DNA from: CAMCVE01 sp039920645 | Lineage (GTDB): Bacteria > Bdellovibrionota > UBA2428 | Reading direction: 5' to 3' | NCBI GenBank assembly: GCA_039920645.1 | Contig: JBDSDI010000139.1 | Coordinates: forward strand, 1-28,123 | Length of the DNA stretch: 28,123 nt | Shown: piece by piece, positions 22,093 to 28,123 of the stretch | Numbering within the stretch: position 1 is the first letter of the stretch | How the letters are laid out: each line of letters opens with the position of its first letter | Made by a program: the position numbers and the translations under genes | Notes under the pieces: model-generated | Databases searched by the model: none | What the model saw: the letters and a program-made list of their open reading frames with translations, nothing else | What the model was told of the DNA's origin: nothing

Positions 22093-23667
22093 TTAAACCG
22101 TTGCGTCCGGATCCTTAGGCAGCTCGAGACGCGGATACAAGCGCGGTACTTCGCCGAGCGGAGTGCCGGGGCTCAAACGTTGAGAATGCGCCGACCACGG
22201 AAGGATGTCGGGATCTCCGCTGAAGCCCAGAGCGACCCTGAGTTTCCTTGATCCTTCGGGTAAAACGCTTCTCATCACCACCGACAACACGGAAAGCGCA
22301 TCGATCATCGTGCCCAGTACGGATTCAAGGCGCTCCTTCTGAGCGGGATCCTTGGCGAGCGACCACGGTTTGGTATCATTAATGTAACGGTCGCAGGTCG
22401 CGACCGTCTCGGCAAAAGTCGCGAGCGCGATGTGGTAGCGGGCATTATCGAAATCCTCGGAGAACTTCGCAGGCAGTGCGTTGACCTTCTCGAGCAACGC
22501 CCGGTCGTCCGCCGTACGGTGAGCCGCCGTGGGAACGGCCGCACCCAAGTTCTTGTGCACGAGGGTGAGTGTGCGCGAGGCGAGGTTTCCGATGCCGTTG
22601 GCGAGCTCGGAGTTCGCACGGCTGATGAACGATTCCCAGGTGAAACTGGCGTCCACTCCGTAGGACATGTCACGCATGAGAAAATAGCGGAAGGGCTCAG
22701 CGCCGAAGGTCTCGTAAACCTTCACGGGATCGACCACGTTGCCCAAACTCTTGCTCATTTTGAGACCCGCGGTAAGCCAGAACCCGTTGACCTGAAGCTG
22801 TCGCGCGGGCTCGAGACCGAGGGCAAAAAGCATCGTGGGCCAGTAGACCGCGTGCGTCTTGAGAATATCTTTGCCGATGAGATGTCGCGATTCTTTCCAT
22901 AGATCGGCGCGGAAACTCTTCTCTTCGGCGATCGGATGCCCCGTATACCCCAGTCCTCCGAGGTAGCTCAGCAACGCATCGAACCAAACGTAGGTGACGT
23001 ATTTATCGTCGAAGGGAAGCGGGATTCCCCAGGTAAGACGCGTTGTCGGACGCGAGATACAGAGATCTTCGAGAGGTTCCGAAAGCATCGCGAGCGCCTC
23101 TTTCATGTAATGATTTGGAACAATCGCATCGGTGTGCTGACGGTAGTACTCGAGGGTTTTTGCGCGGTATTTCTCCATGTTGAAGAAGTAATTCGACTCT
23201 TCGCGGATCTCCGGAGGACGCTGATGATCGGGACAAAGACCGTTCGCATCCCATTCGAGGTCGGTGCGGAAGCGTTCACAACCCAAGCAATATTTACCCG
23301 TATAACTGGAGAAGCGGATATCGCCTTGGTCCTTGAGACGTTGGAGAGCTTCTTGCACTAGTTTCCTATGGGAAAGCAGCGTCGTTCGATAGGAAATATC
23401 GGGCTGAAGTCCGAGAAGTTTCCAGGCGTACGTAAAGAGACTCGATGTCTCGTCGACGAATTCCTGTGGAGATTTACCTGCTTTTTCGGCAGATTGCGCG
23501 ATCTTCTCACCGTGCTCGTCGGTGCCCGCGAGGAAGAAAGTATCGCGTCCTTGCTGCAAGGAATAGCTCTTGAGAGTGTCTCCCAAGATCGTCGTATAAG
23601 CGTGGCCCAAGTGGGGTTTCGCATTCACATAGTAGAGGGGAGTTGTGATGTAGAGGGGTTTTCCCAT
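22093..23667 (-). CDS. metG: Methionine--tRNA ligase
   Basis: A 524-aa class I aminoacyl-tRNA synthetase charging initiator and elongator tRNA-Met. TPLYYVNAKPHLGHAY contains the HIGH motif as HLGH (19-22); KMSKS is at 303-307. One zinc knuckle is formed by Cys127, Cys130, Cys145 and His148. The anticodon-binding domain follows, with DNARYHIALAT and YINDTKPW. The protein ends without the EMAPII-like tRNA-binding domain found at the C-terminus of longer MetG forms. The start codon has no Shine-Dalgarno; a good TTGACC promoter element ends 6 bases before it. Confidence 0.98.
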   Translation of the reverse strand: MGKPLYITTPLYYVNAKPHLGHAYTTILGDTLKSYSLQQGRDTFFLAGTDEHGEKIAQSAEKAGKSPQEFVDETSSLFTYAWKLLGLQPDISYRTTLLSHRKLVQEALQRLKDQGDIRFSSYTGKYCLGCERFRTDLEWDANGLCPDHQRPPEIREESNYFFNMEKYRAKTLEYYRQHTDAIVPNHYMKEALAMLSEPLEDLCISRPTTRLTWGIPLPFDDKYVTYVWFDALLSYLGGLGYTGHPIAEEKSFRADLWKESRHLIGKDILKTHAVYWPTMLFALGLEPARQLQVNGFWLTAGLKMSKSLGNVVDPVKVYETFGAEPFRYFLMRDMSYGVDASFTWESFISRANSELANGIGNLASRTLTLVHKNLGAAVPTAAHRTADDRALLEKVNALPAKFSEDFDNARYHIALATFAETVATCDRYINDTKPWSLAKDPAQKERLESVLGTMIDALSVLSVVMRSVLPEGSRKLRVALGFSGDPDILPWSAHSQRLSPGTPLGEVPRLYPRLELPKDPDATV

Positions 23668-23673
23668 AGGGGA

Positions 23674-23702
23674 ATTAAGCTTTCTTCCTGCGTGTCGGTC
23701 AA
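23674..23702 (-). promoter_or_regulatory. Candidate promoter of metG (TTGACC-17-CTTAAT)
   Basis: Minus-strand TTGACC (23702-23697, five of six to consensus), 17-bp spacer, CTTAAT (23679-23674), then TCCCCT and the ATG. The arrangement implies a leader of only a few bases or none. Confidence 0.5.
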
Positions 23703-23812
23703 TGCGCCTCTATGAAAAAAACGTGAAAAATTCTTCGCGCCCTATTGCAAGAGTGAAAAATGAGTTAGAAATAGGAATTAAGAACGATCCACTAGAGGAG
23801 AGATTAGGGATT

Positions 23813-24244
23813 ATGGCAAAGAAAACTACCAAGAAAACCGCAAAACCCGCTAAGAAAGCTACGGCTAAAAAAGCAACTGCAAAAAAAGCAACTGCTAAGA
23901 AAGCCCCTGCTAAAAAGGCAACCGCCAAGACGGCAACTGCTAAAAAAGCTACTGCCAAGAAAGCTCCTGCAGCTAAGAAAGTTAAGACGAAGCGCAAGCC
24001 TAATCCTGCTTTCATGAAGCCCTTCAACCCTAGCGAAAGCCTCGCTGTCGTTGTTGGCGCGAAGCCCCTTCCCCGCACCGAAGTTACCAAGAAACTTTGG
24101 GCATACATCAAGAAGAACGGTCTTCAAGATTCCAAGAACCGCCGCATGATCAACGCGGACGCTGCTCTGAAGGCAGTCTTCAGCGGCAAGGCTCAAGTCT
24201 CGATGTTCGAGATGACCAAGCTCGTCAGCAAGCACCTCTCGTAA
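23813..24244 (+). CDS. Histone H1-like basic tail fused to a SWIB/MDM2 domain
   Basis: A 143-aa DNA-associated protein. Residues 1-62 are Lys/Ala/Thr/Pro only in character, with eight units of K-K-A-[T/P]-A (14-53), as in bacterial H1-like proteins. Residues about 64-143 match the SWIB domain: FMKPFNPSESLAVVVG, LPRTEVTKKLWAYIKKNGLQ, NRRMINAD, LKAVF, MFEMTKLVSKHL. SWIB domains occur in eukaryotic SWI/SNF and MDM2 and in bacteria, often with a Lys-rich tail. The start at 23813 is chosen because the basic tail begins there, with AGGGA and GAGGAG upstream; a longer frame from 23702 has no such support. Codons favour AAA/GCT, unlike the GC-rich neighbours, as in abundant basic proteins. It is monocistronic with a strong terminator. 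A nucleoid or chromatin role is inferred from composition. Confidence 0.9.
   Translation: MAKKTTKKTAKPAKKATAKKATAKKATAKKAPAKKATAKTATAKKATAKKAPAAKKVKTKRKPNPAFMKPFNPSESLAVVVGAKPLPRTEVTKKLWAYIKKNGLQDSKNRRMINADAALKAVFSGKAQVSMFEMTKLVSKHLS
23852..23971 (+). repeat. Eight 15-bp units encoding K-K-A-[T/P]-A
   Basis: Imperfect tandem repeats of 15 bases (AAR AAR GCN ACN GCN type) encode the basic tail. One unit is altered (K-T instead of K-K). Synonymous differences between units show the repeat is maintained at protein level; copy number may vary among strains. Confidence 0.85.
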
Positions 24245-24273
24245 TTCGAGAAGTCGCGCTACTGGCGATCTCA

Positions 24274-24312
24274 ACCCCGCTTTCCGCAAGGAGAGTGGGG
24301 TTTTTCTTTTTT
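24274..24312 (+). terminator. Rho-independent terminator after the histone-SWIB gene
   Basis: A 12-bp stem (ACCCCGCTTTCC with GGAGAGTGGGGT, two G-U pairs) capped by a GCAA tetraloop (24286-24289) and followed by TTTTTCTTTTTT. A textbook strong terminator. Confidence 0.93.
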
Positions 24313-24349
24313 GAAGGCGGAGACGCCATTCGAAACTTAAAAGGAGAGC

Positions 24350-24367
24350 GAACACGACGTCGTGTTC
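24350..24367. repeat. Perfect 18-bp palindrome at the end of the HAD gene
   Basis: GAACACGAC followed directly by its reverse complement GTCGTGTTC. It overlaps the TGA stop of the minus-strand HAD gene (stop at 24366-24368). On the minus strand a TTTT lies 8 bases past it, so it may act as a weak terminator, or as a protein-binding site. Confidence 0.6.
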
Positions 24368-25127
24368 AACGCGCGCCGAGGGTCTTGAGGAACTGCAGTG
24401 CCTGATGGGCGTCGTTGAAAAACTCGACCTGCCAGGCCTTGTGTTCGATCTCCGTTGCCCAACCACAGTGCTCGCCGACGAGGATGGCGTAACCTTCGCG
24501 TTTGAGCGCTTCTTCAACCGCTGGCCGGTCCAGAAGATCGTCGCCAATCACGACCGGTTTAAACGTTGTAGCGGGACCGAGCTGCGCTTCAACGTCGCGA
24601 AGGGCAAATCCTTTGTTGTATTCGGTCGACAGGAGTTCCGCGCCGCGCGCGCCGACGTGCCAGATCCAGCCCTTAAGACCCACCGGCAGAGGGTTCGCGA
24701 CGATGAACTTCTGAAGTTCGAGCATGTTCACATTCTGATACGGTGCGATTCGCAGGCTGGACGCTTTGATCTCGAGGCGTAGACGGCCTTCGCCCTCGAG
24801 GCATTTTTGGTAATGCTCGATGAGATGCTTCGGAAGTTCCGGTCCCACGAGCGTGCTCGTCTTGGCGTGCGCATCCCAGCGCATCGAACCCTGGATGAAA
24901 TAACCGGAGAAAAGAAGATAATCTGACAGCACCGATCCCAGGGATTCTACGCGTCGTCCCGTATTCCAATACACGCCGCCACTCTTCTTCGCGAGTGATG
25001 CGACAACGTCGTAGATCTCTTGGGGATCGTAGCCTTGGCCTTCCCATACCTCGAGATGCGGACACAATGAACCGTCAAAATCCAAGAAGAAATAGAGATC
25101 TTTGAAGGATGCGTCTTGGAGTTTCAA
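24366..25127 (-). CDS. HAD-superfamily phosphatase, trehalose-6-phosphate phosphatase-like
   Basis: A 253-aa protein of the HAD superfamily with a Cof/OtsB-type cap. Motif I is FLDFDGSLCP with Asp16 and Asp18, motif II is WNTGRR (Thr56), Lys172 in NKGFAL is motif III, and IGDDLLDRPAVEEAL (Asp196-Asp197) is motif IV. This resembles trehalose-phosphate phosphatase (OtsB), but no trehalose-phosphate synthase is nearby, so the substrate may be another sugar phosphate. The start is TTG at 25127: an in-frame TAG lies immediately upstream, and no ATG or GTG precedes motif I. Divergent from the outer-membrane protein gene with a dyad between. Confidence 0.8.
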   Translation of the reverse strand: MKLQDASFKDLYFFLDFDGSLCPHLEVWEGQGYDPQEIYDVVASLAKKSGGVYWNTGRRVESLGSVLSDYLLFSGYFIQGSMRWDAHAKTSTLVGPELPKHLIEHYQKCLEGEGRLRLEIKASSLRIAPYQNVNMLELQKFIVANPLPVGLKGWIWHVGARGAELLSTEYNKGFALRDVEAQLGPATTFKPVVIGDDLLDRPAVEEALKREGYAILVGEHCGWATEIEHKAWQVEFFNDAHQALQFLKTLGAR

Positions 25128-25133
25128 CTACGT

Positions 25134-25149
25134 ATCATGGTAGCATGAT
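25134..25149. promoter_or_regulatory. Inverted repeat ATCATG-N4-CATGAT in a divergent gap (operator candidate)
   Basis: A perfect 6-bp dyad with a GTAG spacer occupies most of the 38-bp gap between the HAD gene (starts at 25127, minus) and the outer-membrane protein gene (ATG at 25166, plus). It would suit a dimeric regulator or be part of overlapping promoters. Confidence 0.4.
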
Positions 25150-25165
25150 CTTCATAGGAGGAAAA

Positions 25166-25927
25166 ATGAGCAATCAAAGCAAGTTTTTCGTACTGACTCT
25201 TGTTCTCGCGGGCCTTGCCCCTCAAGTCGTCTCCGCAGCACAATCACGTGCCGGTATGGCCCACTATGTCGGCAGCGGTCTCGCTTACCCGACCCTCAAC
25301 CACGCTCTGTTCGTGAACCCGACCGCGCTCGTGGACTCGCCCCTCACAAGCCTACAAGCGTCCTACATGCTCGATCCTGGAAACGTCCACAGTTCGATCA
25401 CAACCGGCGGCGGCACGGCGGGGTTTGGTATTGGCTACCGTCAGAACGGTTCGAGTTCCACAGAGGAATTCGGACTCGCGGGTCGCATCAACATCATGAC
25501 TCTCGGAGCGACTCTGCGCACGCATGAATTCCAAGGCCTCGACGGCGACCTCGCTGCCACCTTCGATTTCGGAGCAATGAGACTCACCGCCATCGGACGC
25601 GGGGCCAATCAGGGCTTCGATCGTGCCGACGTCGGCCTCGGATTCACCTCAGGACCTTTCAGCCTCGGAATCGACGCGAAAAAGCCTCTCGCTGCAGGCG
25701 ACGAAAGCTACGACTTCGATGTCGGTATGTCCGTCAGTGACGGGCGCATTTCGGCTGGATTCGGTTACACCTTCGCCTACAATGGTGCGAGCATGGTTGC
25801 TGGCGATATTCACTCCGGTCTGAGTTTTGATGTCACGAAGGGCGCCGCTCTCGAAGCGTTCTACAAACCCTCGACGCAGGAATGGAGTCCCGGAGATTGG
25901 GTGCTCGGCGCCCGCTTCCAGCTCTAA
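25166..25927 (+). CDS. Predicted outer-membrane beta-barrel protein
   Basis: A 253-aa exported protein. The start at 25166 has AGGAGG 4 bases upstream, and residues 1-24 form a signal peptide ending PQVVSA. The mature protein consists of alternating strands of amphipathic, Gly/Ser/aromatic-rich sequence: TAGFGIGYRQNG, EFGLAGRINIMTLGATLRTH, LAATFDFGAMRLTAIGR, RADVGLGFTSGPFSLGIDAK, DFDVGMSVSDGRISAGFGYTFAYNG, and LGARFQL at the end. The terminal aromatic residue and leucine are typical for barrels inserted by the BAM complex. About 10-12 strands appear possible. No specific transport function can be assigned. A hairpin lies just after the stop codon. Confidence 0.82.
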   Translation: MSNQSKFFVLTLVLAGLAPQVVSAAQSRAGMAHYVGSGLAYPTLNHALFVNPTALVDSPLTSLQASYMLDPGNVHSSITTGGGTAGFGIGYRQNGSSSTEEFGLAGRINIMTLGATLRTHEFQGLDGDLAATFDFGAMRLTAIGRGANQGFDRADVGLGFTSGPFSLGIDAKKPLAAGDESYDFDVGMSVSDGRISAGFGYTFAYNGASMVAGDIHSGLSFDVTKGAALEAFYKPSTQEWSPGDWVLGARFQL

Positions 25928-25933
25928 TCTTTA

Positions 25934-25962
25934 TTGCGTCAACATTAAGGGCGCTCTAGGGT
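25934..25962 (+). promoter_or_regulatory. Candidate promoter of the TrmJ-like gene (TTGCGT-17-TAGGGT)
   Basis: TTGCGT (25934-25939), 17-bp spacer, TAGGGT (25957-25962), ending 9 bases before the ATG. No Shine-Dalgarno is present that would not also be part of the -10. It overlaps the inverted repeat at 25949-25981. Confidence 0.42.
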
Positions 25963-25981
25963 CACGGCCCTATGAGCGCCC
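25949..25981. repeat. Strong inverted repeat spanning the -10 and start codon of the TrmJ-like gene
   Basis: Outer arms GGGCGCTC (25949-25956) and GAGCGCCC (25974-25981), inner arms TAGGG (25957-25961) and CCCTA (25968-25972), one bulged T at 25973 and a short loop. The ATG (25972-25974) sits in the stem. It could end transcripts of the outer-membrane protein gene, or bind a regulator at the TrmJ-like promoter. Confidence 0.6.
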
Positions 25982-26835
25982 TTCGCATTTCCGCACCGAT
26001 CGTAATTTTCGTGCGACCCCAAGCCGCCGGAAATATCGGAGCACTCTCGCGCGTGATGTCGAACTTCGGCGTCTCCGAACTGCGTCTCGTGGGTCCTCGT
26101 CCCGCTGACTCCGACAACGACGATGAGTTCTCGAAGATGGACTGGGCGCTGTCCTGCAAAGGCTCACGCGTTCTCGAAACCGCGACCCGCCACGCTACGC
26201 TTCAAGACGCGCTCGAAGGCCTTCACATCGCACTTGGAACTTCTGGAAAAAAGGACGGCTTTTTTGAACTCGGTTACGCACGACCCTTCGTCTCGCCCAC
26301 GAAAGCGCTTGCGGACCTCGATACCGAAATCGCATCGTCGCCCGAACCTCTGCGCTGGGCGCTCGTGCTCGGTCCCGAGGACGACGGCCTGAACGCCGAA
26401 GAGGCCTCGCTCTGCAAACAACTCGTGCATATCGCGACGGTCGACCAGAATCCCTCGATCAACCTCGCGATGGCCGCGGGACTTTTTCTTTATCATTGGC
26501 ACCTGCTGAATCTCGGTGAGATCTCAAACATGGCACCCTCGACCGAAAAAGCGATGGTGGCCGGTGCTCAATCTTTTCCCTTAGAGCCCGGCGATCGCCT
26601 CGCGACGCTGGATGAAAAGGAAGCCTTCCTCGATTACGTCGTCGAAGCGCTAAAACTTACGCAGTTCTTCAAGACTCCAGATGTCGTGGCGTCACGAGCG
26701 CGGCTGCGCCGCTGGCTCCAAAGTTCTCAGTCTCCGCTGATGGATCTCAGGACGCTCTTCGAGGCCGTCTATCAACTCAAATGTTGGGGACAAGGCCGCT
26801 TTGAGGGACGCGATTTCCTGAAGAAGAGATCCTAG
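25972..26835 (+). CDS. trmJ: SPOUT (TrmH-family) RNA methyltransferase, TrmJ-like
   Basis: A 287-aa knotted methyltransferase similar to TrmJ, which makes 2'-O-methylated residue 32 in tRNA. RPQAAGNIGALSRVMSNFGV (15-34) is the N-terminal P-x-x-x-N-x-G-x-x-x-R motif 1; LVLGPEDDGLNAEE (about 128-141) is the F-G-x-E-x-x-G-L motif 2; NPSINLAMAAGLFLYHW (about 162-178) is motif 3 with the N-L-A-x-A turn. A C-terminal helical extension follows, as in TrmJ. TrmH-family relatives with rRNA targets cannot be excluded. The ATG at 25972 is chosen because motif 1 follows closely. Its stop codon overlaps the stop of a minus-strand small gene candidate in the shared tetranucleotide CTAG. Confidence 0.9.
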   Translation: MSALRISAPIVIFVRPQAAGNIGALSRVMSNFGVSELRLVGPRPADSDNDDEFSKMDWALSCKGSRVLETATRHATLQDALEGLHIALGTSGKKDGFFELGYARPFVSPTKALADLDTEIASSPEPLRWALVLGPEDDGLNAEEASLCKQLVHIATVDQNPSINLAMAAGLFLYHWHLLNLGEISNMAPSTEKAMVAGAQSFPLEPGDRLATLDEKEAFLDYVVEALKLTQFFKTPDVVASRARLRRWLQSSQSPLMDLRTLFEAVYQLKCWGQGRFEGRDFLKKRS

Positions 26836-26990
26836 CGTCGGCCGAGGCAGCGCTCGAAGGCGTCGTAGGCTCCAGCGCAGAAGCGTTGCGTATCCATGCG
26901 CGGCAGATCGAACTGCACGGGGAACGGCCCTTGAATAAGCTGCCACTTGATAGCCCACCCGCTCGGAAGCTCGAACCCATTAGCTCGCAT
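26832..26990 (-). CDS. Candidate 52-aa small protein after oligopeptidase B
   Basis: A frame from ATG at 26990 to TAG at 26832 in the gap between the TrmJ-like and oligopeptidase B genes. It encodes 52 residues with three Trp/Tyr-type aromatics plus several Phe, two Cys and a basic end (CLGRR); it begins MRANGFELPSGWAIKW. Codons follow the local C/G-rich third-position style. It starts 16 bases downstream of the oligopeptidase B stop, so it would be the next gene of the same transcript; no Shine-Dalgarno is seen. The frame extends upstream only to a nearby TGA. No homolog is recognised. It fills an otherwise empty 171-bp gap. It could be a spurious frame. Confidence 0.4.
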   Translation of the reverse strand: MRANGFELPSGWAIKWQLIQGPFPVQFDLPRMDTQRFCAGAYDAFERCLGRR

Positions 26991-27006
26991 TTTTTCGACG
27001 GCGGCG

Positions 27007-28123
27007 TTATTCGCTGCGACCGAGGATCTTCAGGATGAACGCCAGGTCCCGCGCGCGTTCCTTGTAAGCGTCATAGCGACCCGATGCGCCTCCATGACCT
27101 GCGTCCATGTTCACGTCGAGTAAGAGCGGATTCGCGTCGGTCTTGAGTGTGCGGAGTTTCGCAACGTATTTCGCAGGCTCCCAGTACATGACCTGACTGT
27201 CGTGAAGCGAAGTTCTGACGTAGATCGCGGGATAGGCACCCTTTTTGAGATTGTCGTAGGGGGAATAGGCGCGCATGCGATCAAATGCGGGCTTCTCGTT
27301 CGGATTACCCCACTCTTCGTATTCTCCGACCGTCAGTGGAAGGCTCGCATCAAGCATCGTGTTCAATACGTCGACGAAGGGGACGTGCGACAGCACGCCG
27401 CGGAAAAGATCCGGGCGCAGATTCACCACGGTGCCCATCAGAAGGCCGCCGGCGCTACCGCCTTCGATGAAGACCTTGTCTTTCGCGGCGTATCCTTGTG
27501 AGACCAGGTACTCCACCGCGGCGTTGAAATCGGTGAAGGTGTTCATCTTCTTGTCCATCTTACCGGAGTCGTGCCAGGCCTTGCCATATTCCCCACCACC
27601 GCGAATGTGTGCGATCGCCATGACGAAGCCACGGTTCAGGAGCGCAAAGCGCGAGGCCGAGAAAGAAACGCTGATGGGATAACCGTAGGAACCGTAAGCG
27701 TAGACGTGTGCGGGATTTGTGCCCTTTTTGAAAAGATCCTTCCGGTAAACAAGCGAGACGGGAATCTTAGCTCCATCCTGGCCCGTGGCGAAAACGCGCT
27801 CGATCTGGAACTGCGTCTTGTCGTAGGGCGTAGGCGGTTTTTTTTCCTTCAGGAGTTTAGATTTTCCGCTGGCGACGTCGAGCTCGTAGGTCCCCTCGGG
27901 CGAGATAAAGGACTGGTAACCGTAGCGGAAAACCTTGCTGTCGTATTCGGCGTTCTGCATGGGATAAATATCGTAGGCGGGTTCGGGAAGCTGAACGAGG
28001 TAGGGTTTCTGACCTTTGGCGAAAGGGAAAACGTGAAAGCGCGGTAAACCTTCGGCCTGTTCGTGTACAATCATGAAGTCCTTGAAAACGTCATGATCGG
28101 TGACCGCAATATCTTTGTTGTAA
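27007..28123 (-). CDS. ptrB: Oligopeptidase B-like S9A prolyl oligopeptidase (partial, C-terminal part)
   Basis: A serine peptidase of the prolyl oligopeptidase family, whose members cut short peptides after basic residues (OpB) or proline (POP). The frame is open to the window edge at 28123, so the N-terminus is missing; 371 residues are present. The last part of the beta-propeller is followed by the alpha/beta-hydrolase domain: YGSYGYP, HIRGGGEYGKAWHD, catalytic Ser in GGSAGG (coded near 27443-27460), Asp in LHDSQVMYWEP, His in DAGHGGASGR. VFKDFMIVHEQ upstream and the HDSQV-x-Y-W-E-P block are OpB-like. The ATG at 28074 is internal, not the start. Confidence 0.93.
   Translation of the reverse strand, partial: YNKDIAVTDHDVFKDFMIVHEQAEGLPRFHVFPFAKGQKPYLVQLPEPAYDIYPMQNAEYDSKVFRYGYQSFISPEGTYELDVASGKSKLLKEKKPPTPYDKTQFQIERVFATGQDGAKIPVSLVYRKDLFKKGTNPAHVYAYGSYGYPISVSFSASRFALLNRGFVMAIAHIRGGGEYGKAWHDSGKMDKKMNTFTDFNAAVEYLVSQGYAAKDKVFIEGGSAGGLLMGTVVNLRPDLFRGVLSHVPFVDVLNTMLDASLPLTVGEYEEWGNPNEKPAFDRMRAYSPYDNLKKGAYPAIYVRTSLHDSQVMYWEPAKYVAKLRTLKTDANPLLLDVNMDAGHGGASGRYDAYKERARDLAFILKILGRSE

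Noticed and set aside
23852..23971. Tandem repeats as a CRISPR array or satellite
   Set aside because: The 15-bp units are in frame and encode the basic histone-like tail; there are no spacers.
24366..25127. Naming the HAD gene otsB
   Set aside because: HAD motifs are clear but there is no trehalose-phosphate synthase nearby, and cap residues specific for trehalose-6-phosphate could not be verified by eye.
25949..25981. RNA thermometer or riboswitch controlling the TrmJ-like gene
   Set aside because: A promoter candidate with its -10 at 25957-25962 would start the RNA inside the repeat, so the native transcript would not form the hairpin; I kept only the more cautious reading.

Overview
This window is a compact, gene-dense piece of chromosome from a Gram-negative bacterium. 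The supporting genes are RodA, succinylase-type DapD, a predicted outer-membrane beta-barrel protein ending in Phe-Gln-Leu, and several exported proteins with Sec signal peptides. Codon third positions are C/G-rich, so the coding strands throw long open antisense frames that are shadows. A lineage near Bdellovibrionota/Oligoflexia or another former deltaproteobacterial group would fit the histone-H1-like SWIB protein, the COQ8-like kinase and the many small exported proteins. That placement is an inference and no single gene proves it. I found no mobile elements, CRISPR arrays, tRNA or rRNA, and no gene-free stretch reaches 300 bases. The longest gaps are the divergent or upstream regions near 571-667, 11506-11632, 14611-14748 and 23668-23812.

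Layout. A truncated rodA (minus) opens the window and faces away from a plus-strand run of FMN reductase, COQ8/ADCK-like kinase and a divergent Tex protein. Tex meets an exported propeller-like protein at a 13-bp palindrome holding both stop codons. Next comes an exported papain-fold-like protein with a good terminator. A minus-strand cluster follows (thioredoxin-fold DUF255 protein, MpaA-like zinc carboxypeptidase, dapD), whose last two members both concern diaminopimelate. From 11.6 to 14.2 kb lie a strikingly tyrosine-rich exported protein, a DUF2288 protein, an exported subtilase and a DUF1304 membrane protein. The 14.2-17 kb part has a Cys-rich exported protein, an EVE-domain protein, a DksA-like protein that has lost most zinc ligands, and an Mrp-DUF971 fusion.

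From 17 to 28 kb: NAD-type isocitrate dehydrogenase with its C-terminal domain encoded as a separate downstream gene; a Ppx/GppA phosphatase with an unknown partner; two overlapping RNA methyltransferase genes; metG; a histone-H1-like/SWIB protein; a TTG-started HAD phosphatase; an outer-membrane protein; a TrmJ-like SPOUT methyltransferase; a possible 52-aa gene; and a truncated oligopeptidase B. RNA modification and translation (two methyltransferases, TrmJ-like, MetG, EVE, Tex) is a recurring theme.

The most general signal I see is in the starts. Many genes without a Shine-Dalgarno sequence have a TTG-type -35, a spacer of exactly 17 bp and a -10-like hexamer ending only 6-10 bases before the start codon, which suggests leaderless transcripts. 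Small exported or abundant proteins instead carry strong Shine-Dalgarno sites. The other points I would check first are the Tyr-rich protein, the split isocitrate dehydrogenase, the histone-SWIB protein and the zinc-less DksA relative.
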